Shown here piece by piece: positions 1 through 7,866 of a stretch of 64,000 nucleotides of DNA (within the stretch, counting starts at the first letter, position 1; the number at the start of each line of letters is the position of its first letter). The position numbers were made by a program, and so were the translations under genes. A model generated the notes under the pieces. That model was given only the letters and a program-made list of their open reading frames with translations, was not told the origin of the DNA and did not search any database. Source of the stretch: Effrenium voratum (Eukaryota; Sar; Dinophyceae; Suessiales; Symbiodiniaceae); NCBI GenBank assembly GCA_963377175.1, contig CAUJNA010001241.1, positions 16,001 to 80,000 of the forward strand, in the 5' to 3' direction.

Positions 1-265
1 TAATCATTTCACAGTATTTCTTTCTTTTATCATCAAAACTCCCAGCTGGCCTGCCTAAGCCTTTCTTTTGAAAAATCTTATCAATCTTGTCGCGAAGCAC
101 GCGAGCCTCTGGCGAGGCGTCCTTCTCATCAACATTATCTGCTATCTTGGCTTGAAACTTTTCATCAATTGTTGTTGTTAAATCTGTTAATGCCTTGATA
201 TTCTTATTCAACATATTTACCTTCTTTATCAACTCACTTAATGACACATTATCACTATCTGACAT
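1..265 (-). CDS. Charged hypothetical protein, 3' end outside window
   Basis: An open frame runs on the minus strand from an ATG at 263-265 to the window edge without a stop, giving at least 88 codons. The protein starts MSDSDNVSLSEL, is rich in Lys, Asp and Glu, and looks helical with possible coiled-coil character. A short basic stretch (KKGLGRPAGSFDDKRKK) near the window edge could bind nucleic acid. I do not recognise a family. Base use matches the AT-rich viral genes to its right, so it is most likely a further gene of the same element. This shows that the left end of the viral genome lies outside the window. Only the missing 3' part could give a better identification. Confidence 0.6.
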   Translation of the reverse strand, partial: MSDSDNVSLSELIKKVNMLNKNIKALTDLTTTIDEKFQAKIADNVDEKDASPEARVLRDKIDKIFQKKGLGRPAGSFDDKRKKYCEMI

Positions 266-280
266 ATATATTTATATATA

Positions 281-304
281 TTTATTTATTTATTTATTTA
301 TTTA
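281..304. repeat. TTTA tetranucleotide run upstream of the first gene
   Basis: Six perfect TTTA units sit between the start of the minus-strand gene at 1-265 and the 3' end of the gene at 352-621. Adjacent ATATAT runs make the 266-350 interval almost pure A/T. It probably contains the promoter of the leftmost gene. Confidence 0.7.
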
Positions 305-351
305 TGCGTTTAACGTGGTGTTAAATCTACTCTTTATATATTATTGTTTCA

Positions 352-621
352 TCATTCTTTCTCCGGAGGTGTAAATAACCTACCAAATCCACTTTTGAAG
401 TTTTCTACCCAACTTTCTTCAACTGTGCTTCCGTCGGCATCTTTCTTTTTTACTGTATGTATTGTATGCATGTTTCTACCACATGAACACGGCCAACATT
501 TAACTTTAACATGTTCTTTATCTAATTCTAATTCATTTAATGGTTTAATTGTTTGACCGCATTTATCGCATTTGACACATTCAATCTCTTTTTGTTTCTC
601 TTGCTTCTTCTTTGGAGGCAT
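352..621 (-). CDS. Small zinc-ribbon-like protein (89 aa)
   Basis: An 89-residue basic protein starts MPPKKKQEKQK. A CxxCxxC cluster (CVKCDKC) lies at about residues 15-21 and a second cluster (CWPCSC) at about residues 42-47. Their spacing suits one zinc-binding fold. It is compact and hydrophilic, with no signal peptide or membrane segment. Small zinc-ribbon proteins are common in large and polinton-like DNA viruses, often linked to transcription or nucleic-acid binding, but no specific family is recognised and the role is an inference. It lies 29 bp from the next minus-strand gene and has the same codon bias, so it is very likely a real viral gene. Confidence 0.7.
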   Translation of the reverse strand: MPPKKKQEKQKEIECVKCDKCGQTIKPLNELELDKEHVKVKCWPCSCGRNMHTIHTVKKKDADGSTVEESWVENFKSGFGRLFTPPEKE

Positions 622-650
622 TTATATCAATGTTGATATTTTTTTTTTTG

Positions 651-1544
651 TTAATATTCATCATAAAATAAGTGGTAGATTTCTATTAATTCTTTATTCT
701 CTTCTTTGTTAATTCTTTCAATATGTTTATTAATTGCCTTTTCTATCACGTCCATTCTTGTTTCAAACATTGGATTTTTTGACTTTTCATATTTATCAAT
801 AAATTTATCTGGATTATACCTAATGAATATATATTTACCTGAAAAATCCATAAACAAATCATTATATCTATCTTGTTCATCTTGTTTAATGTAATATTTA
901 TGTTGGTTTTCATCAATCTCTATACATAACATTGTATTATTCACTAACTTTCTTAAATCAATTCTTCTTTTTGTTGAACAACAACCACCTTCTAAATCTA
1001 CATAAAATGGTTTGTCATTTTTAAAACCCTCAAATTTTGAAAATATATGTGTCATTACTTTTATTTCTTTTGACTTGTTCCTCACATTCTTTGCTTTTGG
1101 GTCATCAGGAAATAAATTAACAAAACAATGACTACAAAACCCGCTCAATTTTCTATTTCCCAACGTTCTACACATTGTATTGTAAGGTTCTTTACGTGAT
1201 TTACAAATTTGACTTCCATTGCAGTCTGGACAATCTGACTTAACCTTTTCATGTTCACAAATGCCCCTTCCGCTACAATCTTTACATCTATACCTAATCT
1301 TCTGATGAACACAATACATTTTAGAGCCACATTCTCTACATTGGTCTTTCCTTTTATTATGTTCACATATTTGACTACCACCACATTGCTTACATCTACC
1401 TTTAACTAATCCATGTTTACATATCTGACTACCTCCACAGTCCTTACAACTAATTCTAACTCTTCCATGTTCACATATTGATTTACCTCCACAATCTTTA
1501 CATCTGCATTTCTGTCTTCCATGTTCGCATTTAGTTATAACCAT
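651..1544 (-). CDS. Cys-rich tandem-repeat protein with PD-(D/E)XK nuclease-like C-terminus
   Basis: The protein has 297 residues. Residues 5 to about 130 are seven or eight copies of a 17-18 residue unit built on C-x-H-G/x-x-R-x-x-C-x-x-C-G-G, most likely zinc-binding. The C-terminal half holds RRIDLR followed by CIEIDENQHKYY and then IFIRYNPDKF. This resembles the D...ExDExQH core of PD-(D/E)XK-type nuclease-like domains found in algal giant viruses. The design suggests a zinc-repeat targeting region joined to a catalytic nuclease domain, possibly a homing or genome-processing endonuclease. The function is inferred from motif shape only. It is divergent from the packaging ATPase gene, with 64 bp between the two start codons. 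Confidence 0.65.
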   Translation of the reverse strand: MVITKCEHGRQKCRCKDCGGKSICEHGRVRISCKDCGGSQICKHGLVKGRCKQCGGSQICEHNKRKDQCRECGSKMYCVHQKIRYRCKDCSGRGICEHEKVKSDCPDCNGSQICKSRKEPYNTMCRTLGNRKLSGFCSHCFVNLFPDDPKAKNVRNKSKEIKVMTHIFSKFEGFKNDKPFYVDLEGGCCSTKRRIDLRKLVNNTMLCIEIDENQHKYYIKQDEQDRYNDLFMDFSGKYIFIRYNPDKFIDKYEKSKNPMFETRMDVIEKAINKHIERINKEENKELIEIYHLFYDEY

Positions 1545-1608
1545 AATACCTTATCACTTTATACTTTTCAATCTTTATATACTAATTTATTTTCTAATTA
1601 ATAATATA
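1545..1608. promoter_or_regulatory. Divergent promoter region, nuclease-like gene / ATPase
   Basis: This 64 bp AT-rich gap separates the start codons of the minus-strand gene at 651-1544 and the plus-strand ATPase. The motif TTTTCTAATTAATAATAT occupies 1590-1607, directly before the ATPase ATG. The same motif precedes the fibre gene start (5420-5437, minus strand), and related forms occur before other genes. It is a candidate promoter element of the morphogenesis class. Confidence 0.5.
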
Positions 1609-2373
1609 ATGACAAATCATAATTCACCACCAAAAATAGAACCAATAAATGTTAGACAGTATCAGTTTAAACAACCATCGTATGATAAAGCGGATAAACT
1701 ACCATTTCGCTCAATTATATGTAGTTCATCACAAGGCGGCAAAGGAATACTTATACAGAACCTCGTATTAAAAGTATATCGGAACTGCTTCGAACGTATA
1801 TACATCGTTTCCCCAACAGCGACGATTGATGAAGCGTATAGAGAAATTATTAAATATGTAGAAACTGAATTAAAAATAGATAATAAAAAAGAACAATACT
1901 TATTTGATGAATACAACCCAGAAGCATTACAAAATATAATTGATACACAACATAAAATTATAGATTATCAAAAGAAAATAGGAATGAATAAATTATTTTC
2001 GTGTCTTCTGATTATTGATGATTTCGCGGAAGACAAATCATTTATGAGATATAGTAAAATTTTGCATGGTCTCTACACTAAATCAAGACACTTCGGTTTA
2101 TCCGTTATTACAGCCGTTCAAAAATACAATGCCTTAGCACCTATTGTAAGATTGAACACGAGCAGTTTATATATATTCAAATTAAAGAATATGTCCGAGG
2201 TGGATACATTTATAATGGAACAATCAGCATTAGTAGATAAACAAACATTAATGAAAATATATCAAATGGCGGTTAATGACCAGCCTTTTAGTTTTTTATT
2301 TGTTAAACTTCGTGAGAGTGATGTAAATAAAATCTTTATGGTGAGATTTGAAAAAGAAATTCGTATAAATTAA
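1609..2373 (+). CDS. FtsK/HerA-type genome-packaging ATPase (A32-like)
   Basis: The 254-residue protein matches the size and layout of the DNA-packaging ATPases of polintons, virophages and PLVs, which drive genome entry into the procapsid. The Walker A region is at about residues 37-48 (SSSQGGKGILIQ). Walker B is at about residues 137-143 (LLIIDDF), followed by a helix and strand typical of the family (SRHFGLSVITAVQKYNAL). The Walker A is unusual: the Lys is kept, but the Ser/Thr that normally follows is Gly. The strong Walker B and downstream sensor-like region favour a true packaging ATPase. It is the first plus-strand gene, divergent from its left neighbour and convergent with the next gene, with a hairpin in between. 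Confidence 0.85.
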   Translation: MTNHNSPPKIEPINVRQYQFKQPSYDKADKLPFRSIICSSSQGGKGILIQNLVLKVYRNCFERIYIVSPTATIDEAYREIIKYVETELKIDNKKEQYLFDEYNPEALQNIIDTQHKIIDYQKKIGMNKLFSCLLIIDDFAEDKSFMRYSKILHGLYTKSRHFGLSVITAVQKYNALAPIVRLNTSSLYIFKLKNMSEVDTFIMEQSALVDKQTLMKIYQMAVNDQPFSFLFVKLRESDVNKIFMVRFEKEIRIN

Positions 2374-2400
2374 TAATATTAATAATGTTTAATATTATTT
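2373..2400. terminator. Hairpin between convergent genes
   Basis: A perfect 10-bp inverted repeat (AATAATATTA at 2373-2382, TAATATTATT at 2391-2400) with an 8-nt loop lies at the 3' end of the ATPase gene and just before the 3' end of the convergent gene at 2403. It could act as a transcription end or polyadenylation hairpin for both genes. Confidence 0.5.
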
Positions 2401-2402
2401 AT

Positions 2403-2612
2403 TCAGAACAAACTATAACTACACAAATTCAACGCTGGTAATTTATATATTAGTTTGTCCGATTTTTGGTTTTCTAATTTTTCTATTCGTGCCACGCATT
2501 CTTGAATAGATTTAATTATTAAAGTATCCGCTCTCGTTTTTTCATCTACTCTTAAATTCTTAATGTCTTCCATACTGTTATTTTCTTCGTTTTTACTTTG
2601 ACCAATACCCAT
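2403..2612 (-). CDS. Small protein with possible N-myristoylation signal
   Basis: The 69-residue protein begins MGIGQSKNEENN. Gly2 followed by Ser at position 6 fits the general N-myristoylation pattern. The rest is charged and helical, with a short coiled-coil-like segment (IKSIQECVARIEKLENQKSD). No family is recognised. If myristoylated, it could attach to a host or internal viral membrane, but this is inference. It lies between the ATPase and the fibre gene, on the same strand as the fibre. Confidence 0.55.
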   Translation of the reverse strand: MGIGQSKNEENNSMEDIKNLRVDEKTRADTLIIKSIQECVARIEKLENQKSDKLIYKLPALNLCSYSLF

Positions 2613-2707
2613 TATATATTATTATTTAGATTTTTCTTTTTTCAATTCCTTAATTTCTTTTTCAAGTTTATCTACTTTATCATTTAATTCTAATACTGCT
2701 TTATGAA

Positions 2708-5413
2708 CTAACACGGTAAAACTAAATAATTTAATCCTAAATACTCTCTGTCTTTACTAACAACATTTTCAAATTCTTTAGGAATTACTTTTAAGACTTC
2801 ATCTGCTATATATCCTATATGAGTTTTACCGTCATCATTTCTATCGTGTCTCTTAAATTTCTTTGGTTTAAATTTCTTAATAATATTCATACAATTAGAT
2901 TTAATATTATCTATATCATATTTTAATCTTGAATCAGATGAATCAACAAACGTTCCGTTGATGGTTACTGTTGATGCTGTTAAATCTATATTTGTTCCTG
3001 TCGCTGGTTCAATTAAATTACATAACAATTTTTTCGTTCCCGCAATTGTTACATTTTCATTGAATGTTGATGAGGCATTATTTGTAAAACTTTCAGTATT
3101 TATTGCTGTCCCAAATGTCTTATCAATAGATAATAAAACAGAAGGTGTAGTTGAACTGTCCGCCACTCTAAATGAAGTGTTTGAGGTTCTAAATATTACA
3201 TCAATTGTAGATAAATTAGTTCCATCATAATAAGTTGATATTTCACTTGTTCCCATTAATATATCTGTTCCAGTAGTCATTGAAATATTATCTAAAAATG
3301 AAACCGTTGTTAAATCAAATGATTGAATGGTATTAGTTGCTAAATAAGCATTTTGAACTGCTAAATTAGTATCAACAGTTACCAATGTTCCTCCGTTAGG
3401 CGCTATATGATTGCTTCTTAATGCTCCATTAGTTTTAACATAAACATCGTCTGCAAATAAATTACCCATAAAATCAGCAGTAGAAGTATTAAAAGTCCAT
3501 CCACTGGTAATATTAACTGCCCCGACTATGTTAGACTGAACAGCGGGGTCTCCACAAATAAATCTAATTGAAGAATTAGCATCGCTATTCCTCATATCAA
3601 AAGATGAAAAAGCACTAACATATCTATATAATTCACAGTTTGTATCAATTATTAATTTTCCATCAGTATCAATATTAACATTATCACAATTAACAGAAGC
3701 ATTTGTATAAATATTACCTAACACATCAATAGGCTTACTAAAAATAGTTTTATTCACCAATCCATCACACATCATATATTGATTACTGGCATTAGTAATA
3801 TCACCAACACTAATGGCTACAAAATCATCATGAGACATATATAAGCCTTCAATAGAACTGGGAGTATATCTTCGTATTGAACCAGTATTATTAAAATTCA
3901 AATATGAACCATTGTTAAGATTTACTGCCTTGTCAGTCCCTATAAAATCAACTGCATCAGTAAATCTCGATTTTCCGGCACAGTTTAAAACATAACCATT
4001 AACACCAACAGCACCTAAACCAAATCTATCCTTAACCCACACACGACCAACATTAGCATCTCCGATTTGAGTTTCCCATTGACCACCTGCGCTACTCATC
4101 CACATTCTGCCATCTCTATTAATATTAAATTCACGATTAAACATTTGAAATGTCATTTGTAATCCTAAATTAGGTGATGGTGTAGTACTAAACTTATTAC
4201 ATATTATAGAACCAGTAGTATGCATATTTAAATTACTGTGTAAAGTTGCATTATCGCTAAAATTAATAGCACCTGCTACTGATTGAGCGTTAGTATCTAT
4301 TTTATCTAACTTTTGACCTAATGACGTATCCTGTGAATTATTACTAGTAATTATTGAATTAATTGTATTCGTATTTCCTGTTATTAATCCACTTAATCCA
4401 TCACTTTGTAAAACATAACGAGCATCAGAACCTGTAATATCTAAAATAGATGAGCAAGAGAAAGTCCCACTTACCTGTAAATTTGATAAAATCGTTGTAT
4501 TATGATTTAATATTATTTTATCATTTTGAAAAGTTGAAGAATTATTAATTTCTACATCTCCAAAACCTCTTTGATTTAAAAACATAGTTGCTCCACTTAA
4601 ATTTCCATAAATATAACTATCAAAATAATTATTATACATTTCAAAGAAATTATTATAATTTCCAAATTCTGCTATTTTGAAAGTTGAATTATTGGTTATA
4701 TTATGTATTAATTGATTATTTAATACTGATGTATCTAATTTATCTGATAATAAATTATTCGTTGTTATTTTATTATAGTAATCTGCTTCATTAAATGAAC
4801 CTCCATTCTGTAAATCTAAAATTGCAGTAATATGTGAATTTACTGTGCTATTTAATCCTGTTATTAAATTAGAATTAGAACTAATATTATTAAAATTAGA
4901 TGTTATAGTAGAATTTAAATTATTTATTAAATTAGAGTTAGAACTAATATTATTAAAATTTATATTAATTAAATTTGTATTTGATGAAATATTATTAAAA
5001 TTAGATGTTATAGTAGAATTTAAATTATTTATTAAATTTGTATTTGATGAAATATTATTAAAATTAGTTGTCATAGTAGAATTTAAATTATTTATTAAAT
5101 TTGTATTTGATGAAATATTATTGAAATTTGTATTTGAAGTTATTGTCAGATTACCTATTAAAAAAGAATTTGAACTAATATTATTTGATAATACATTAAT
5201 TTCTGTTTTGTTATATGTTTCAGTTATATCATAAAAATTAGCGTCTATTTGTTGCTTTGTGTAAGTGTTGGCTTGGTCGGCTTTACTATCTAATACTGTT
5301 TGGATGTCGGATTTACTCGCGTAAAGGTCTTCTATATCATTAACTGCTCCGTCTTTTACTTGCCTAATTTTATTTGCGGTAATATCAAAGGTATTCATTA
5401 AGTTTTTGCTCAT
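2708..5413 (-). CDS. Fibre protein with S74-type intramolecular chaperone end, frameshifted near 3' end
   Basis: This 901-residue protein has the build of a trimeric fibre or receptor-binding protein. The N-terminus is helical (residues 1-60). Residues about 85-190 are Asn/Ser-rich 21-residue repeats (units like NNISSNTNLINNLNSTI). A long beta-rich body follows. At about residues 825-890 there is an S74 peptidase-type chaperone domain, seen as SSDSRLKYDIDNIKS and then HIGYIADEVLKVIP. In known S74 proteins this domain trimerises the fibre and cleaves itself off; the Ser of the DSRLK region is catalytic in that family. The frame ends abruptly at 2708. The usual C-terminal helical tail of such domains, ending with Lys/Glu-rich heptads, is present in another frame down to a stop at 2622-2624. 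This indicates a one-base shift around 2730, either a real mutation or a sequence error. Confidence 0.8.
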   Translation of the reverse strand: MSKNLMNTFDITANKIRQVKDGAVNDIEDLYASKSDIQTVLDSKADQANTYTKQQIDANFYDITETYNKTEINVLSNNISSNSFLIGNLTITSNTNFNNISSNTNLINNLNSTMTTNFNNISSNTNLINNLNSTITSNFNNISSNTNLININFNNISSNSNLINNLNSTITSNFNNISSNSNLITGLNSTVNSHITAILDLQNGGSFNEADYYNKITTNNLLSDKLDTSVLNNQLIHNITNNSTFKIAEFGNYNNFFEMYNNYFDSYIYGNLSGATMFLNQRGFGDVEINNSSTFQNDKIILNHNTTILSNLQVSGTFSCSSILDITGSDARYVLQSDGLSGLITGNTNTINSIITSNNSQDTSLGQKLDKIDTNAQSVAGAINFSDNATLHSNLNMHTTGSIICNKFSTTPSPNLGLQMTFQMFNREFNINRDGRMWMSSAGGQWETQIGDANVGRVWVKDRFGLGAVGVNGYVLNCAGKSRFTDAVDFIGTDKAVNLNNGSYLNFNNTGSIRRYTPSSIEGLYMSHDDFVAISVGDITNASNQYMMCDGLVNKTIFSKPIDVLGNIYTNASVNCDNVNIDTDGKLIIDTNCELYRYVSAFSSFDMRNSDANSSIRFICGDPAVQSNIVGAVNITSGWTFNTSTADFMGNLFADDVYVKTNGALRSNHIAPNGGTLVTVDTNLAVQNAYLATNTIQSFDLTTVSFLDNISMTTGTDILMGTSEISTYYDGTNLSTIDVIFRTSNTSFRVADSSTTPSVLLSIDKTFGTAINTESFTNNASSTFNENVTIAGTKKLLCNLIEPATGTNIDLTASTVTINGTFVDSSDSRLKYDIDNIKSNCMNIIKKFKPKKFKRHDRNDDGKTHIGYIADEVLKVIPKEFENVVSKDREYLGLNYLVLPC
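4850..5160. repeat. 63-bp tandem repeats inside the fibre gene
   Basis: Copies of a unit of about 63 bp (21 codons) alternate here with small differences, for example at about 4970-5030 and 5034-5094. On the minus strand they encode the NNISSNTNLINNL-type repeats of the fibre shaft. Such coding repeats can expand or contract by recombination and would change fibre length. Confidence 0.7.
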
Positions 5414-5419
5414 AATATT

Positions 5420-5447
5420 ATATTATTAATTAGAAAATTAATAATAT
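5420..5447. promoter_or_regulatory. Hairpin and promoter-like motif between capsid and fibre genes
   Basis: A perfect 12-bp inverted repeat (5420-5431 and 5436-5447) with the loop AGAA lies between the stop of the capsid gene (5460) and the start of the fibre gene (5413). Read on the minus strand it contains the TTTTCTAATTAATAATAT motif also found directly before the ATPase gene. The element may both end capsid mRNA and start fibre mRNA. Confidence 0.5.
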
Positions 5448-5459
5448 CATATTTTTAAA

Positions 5460-6866
5460 TTAATCATAAAATGTAACGCTGTTGCTACGGATTTCAAGAA
5501 TACATTCGTGCACCATATGAATGTACATCCGTGTCGGCATAAATTCACTTGTATATAAAGTAGTTCCATCGAGGGGGCGAATTTTGACCACCATATTTGA
5601 ATTATTTTTAAGGTTCATTCCAGTATATGCGGCTGACTCTAACTTTTGCAAATTGAATCCAAACATAAATGCTTGTGTTTTATAGTCCTCGCTTCTAACC
5701 AATAATGGATTGTCAGCACAATGCATTAAATGGACATATGCTTCACGAACACCTTGAATTTCTTGTGAAGGAATAACTTGATTACCAATCACCAATGAAG
5801 CGGTTAAATCATATATAGGGTCATAATATCCAGAATCAACAGCACTACCCTGATGCGCTAATGGATGATATAGTGAGTTGTATTCCTTAAGAATTTCACC
5901 AAATCCTCCTACATAACCTGTACTCGTTGTGTTAGAAAATGAAATAAACATTTTATTTAGTTTAGATACATTCCTAACGATTGTTGTAAAGATTTCAGTA
6001 GATGCTGATGTGGTTTGTTCTTGCATTGTTTCAGTCTCAAAAGTAATTGGAAGAGAACCACTTTCTAATAATTTAGCATATTCTGCGTATAAACTATCAT
6101 CAAGAGAATAAACATTTCCTTTGAAAATTGGCTTTTTTATTGCCCAGCTGTTAGAAGTATTTGTAGCCGTGAAATCAGCCGTAGCGCCCTGAGCAATAAT
6201 TGGTAATGAAACATCATTCACTAAATATAATTCTATGGTTATAGGACAATAAGATAAAGGAATCCAGTTTTCACAAGTTTTAAAGCATTTCAAATTCATA
6301 TCATAAAATACATTAGCGCTTTTACCCTTAGCAATGCCTCGTTTATTACTTGGAGTGACTTGTCTCGTGACACTTGCAACATTATTAGCGCTTGGGTTCG
6401 TTGCTAATTGAGTATAAGTTAGATATCTAACATCGTTATTATTAAACGAATTTCCAAAACCTAAAACTTCATCTGCTCTTTTTGCTTCTGATGTTTTAAG
6501 TAAATCTTTCATAGCATCAGCGCGTGATGTAGAATTCAAATCACATATTATCACATCTCCCATCATCACACGCACTCTTGAAAAGAAAGCACCAGTTGAA
6601 ATCGGGCGAAGTTCAGCATTAATATTAGCACTGGTGTCAGTATTTTCTAATGTAAATCCTAATAATAGTGAAGGAAGCGAAAGCCATTGATTTGCCGGTC
6701 CAGTAATGTTAAATCTAATTACAGAATTTGTATCAGCAGTGTAAGTAGAAACTGATGAAGGGTAAAAGTTTTTACTTTCTTTTGAGCGGACATAACTCGC
6801 ACCCTCGCGAAGGCGAAAACGAAGGTTCTTCTCTACAAGTACATCATTGATTTCTAGTGTTTCCAT
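5460..6866 (-). CDS. Major capsid protein, double jelly-roll type
   Basis: This 468-residue beta-rich protein has the length and pattern of PLV/polinton major capsid proteins, which form the hexameric capsomers of an icosahedral shell. Supporting segments are the N-terminal RVRVMMGDVIICDL strand region, the middle NWIPLSYCPITIELYLVND (typical of the end of the first jelly roll), and the C-terminal FGFNLQKLESAAYTGMNL with the closing strand ILEIRSNSVTFYD. There is no signal peptide. It is flanked by the fibre, lipase-like and penton-like genes, the usual morphogenesis cluster. A structural prediction would confirm two stacked jelly rolls. The identification rests on family pattern and context, not on a database match. 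Confidence 0.8.
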   Translation of the reverse strand: METLEINDVLVEKNLRFRLREGASYVRSKESKNFYPSSVSTYTADTNSVIRFNITGPANQWLSLPSLLLGFTLENTDTSANINAELRPISTGAFFSRVRVMMGDVIICDLNSTSRADAMKDLLKTSEAKRADEVLGFGNSFNNNDVRYLTYTQLATNPSANNVASVTRQVTPSNKRGIAKGKSANVFYDMNLKCFKTCENWIPLSYCPITIELYLVNDVSLPIIAQGATADFTATNTSNSWAIKKPIFKGNVYSLDDSLYAEYAKLLESGSLPITFETETMQEQTTSASTEIFTTIVRNVSKLNKMFISFSNTTSTGYVGGFGEILKEYNSLYHPLAHQGSAVDSGYYDPIYDLTASLVIGNQVIPSQEIQGVREAYVHLMHCADNPLLVRSEDYKTQAFMFGFNLQKLESAAYTGMNLKNNSNMVVKIRPLDGTTLYTSEFMPTRMYIHMVHECILEIRSNSVTFYD

Positions 6867-6875
6867 CTTTATATA

Positions 6876-6913
6876 TTTAATAATAGAAAATATTATATTA
6901 TTCTATTATTAAA
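6876..6913. terminator. Hairpin upstream of capsid gene
   Basis: A perfect 13-bp inverted repeat (6876-6888 and 6901-6913) with a 12-nt loop sits exactly between the stop of the gene at 6914-7105 and the start of the capsid gene. It fits an mRNA 3'-end hairpin for the upstream gene. Confidence 0.55.
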
Positions 6914-7105
6914 TTAATTTATTTTGAAATGTGAATAATCTATAACTTCTGTTCTAGATGTTTTATTTAATAGTGTTCTAGATGTCTTTTTTATATTATT
7001 ATTTTCAATCTTATAAGTGGATTCATCTTCTACAATCTTTTTAATGTCATCATAACTGATTTTCTTTTTTGGATTTATAGTGTTTTTTATATCATTATTA
7101 GTCAT
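6914..7105 (-). CDS. Small hypothetical protein (63 aa)
   Basis: A 63-residue Lys/Asn-rich protein (starts MTNNDIKNTINPKKK) with no recognised domain, Cys cluster or membrane segment. It fits tightly between the lipase-like gene and the capsid gene, is on the same strand, and is followed by a clean hairpin, which favours a real gene. Its position in the capsid cluster could mean a minor virion or scaffold role, but nothing in the sequence shows this. Confidence 0.5.
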   Translation of the reverse strand: MTNNDIKNTINPKKKISYDDIKKIVEDESTYKIENNNIKKTSRTLLNKTSRTEVIDYSHFKIN

Positions 7106-7131
7106 TCTTATATAATAATTTATATAAATAA

Positions 7132-7824
7132 TTACATGATTGCTCTAATGGGGTCTCCTCCTACAGTTGGTTCTTTCCCTTGGTCTTCAAAATTTGTATA
7201 TTGATGATTTACTAATGGGTTATATGTATTTGTTCGTGTTTGAATAGCCCCACGATCAAGAATACTAACTATATCTCCACCAGATCTAAAGTTAGTATAA
7301 TTATCATTATTTTTACTATTAATAGATACAAACGGAGCGCCGTAAGTAGTTAATCTAATATTTCTGTCAGGGTTATTTTGTAAATATTTAGCAGAAGCTG
7401 ACGCACCAAGACTATGACTAATCACCTCTGATATATTATGGTTTTCATCAAGAATATTGCTAATATCTCTATACCTTTCACTATATGAACTTAAACCAAA
7501 TGGAATTGTAATATCAGACGCAATGTCATTAATTGTAGATAAAATATTATTTTTACCAAATGTGCCTGCTACATATAATTTATTACCATCGTTAAAATAT
7601 CCTTTACCATTTGTATATGCTTTATTTAATCCCTCTGCATCAGTTAAATTATTATTATATTTAGGTTTGAATAATGACTTTTCTTGCTGAATTTCATTAA
7701 TTATTTGTCTATACATTTCGCTATGCCCTTGATGGAGTGGATTGTATGATTTTAATTTACCTTCTTTTAAATAATATTTGTACTTCGTAGCATTTTTATT
7801 ATCATAAAAACTGTATTTTTTCAT
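7132..7824 (-). CDS. Lipase-like alpha/beta hydrolase
   Basis: A 230-residue protein with the nucleophile-elbow motif SHSLGAS at about residues 135-142, fitting G/S-H-S-L-G of class 3-type lipases. It is preceded by a Tyr/Asp-rich helix (SYSERYRDISNILDE) and followed by a strand with RLTTYGAPFVS. Late residues FRSGGDIVSILDRGA may supply the acid, and NHQYTNF the His. Some PLVs encode lipases in the capsid gene cluster, perhaps to breach a membrane during entry or exit. That role is inference. The start codon faces the penton-like gene across a 42 bp shared region. Confidence 0.7.
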   Translation of the reverse strand: MKKYSFYDNKNATKYKYYLKEGKLKSYNPLHQGHSEMYRQIINEIQQEKSLFKPKYNNNLTDAEGLNKAYTNGKGYFNDGNKLYVAGTFGKNNILSTINDIASDITIPFGLSSYSERYRDISNILDENHNISEVISHSLGASASAKYLQNNPDRNIRLTTYGAPFVSINSKNNDNYTNFRSGGDIVSILDRGAIQTRTNTYNPLVNHQYTNFEDQGKEPTVGGDPIRAIM

Positions 7825-7866
7825 TATATTAATTATTGATATTTTTTTATCTAATTAATTAATATA
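7825..7866. promoter_or_regulatory. 42-bp divergent promoter, lipase-like / penton-like genes
   Basis: The two genes start back to back with only 42 bp between their ATGs. The plus-strand side carries TATCTAATTAATTAATATA at 7848-7866, directly against the start codon and related to the motif before the ATPase and fibre genes. Very short 5' leaders are implied. Confidence 0.5.

Noticed and set aside
344..556. Plus-strand frame at 344-556
   Set aside because: Antisense to the zinc-ribbon gene with proper CxxC clusters on the minus strand.
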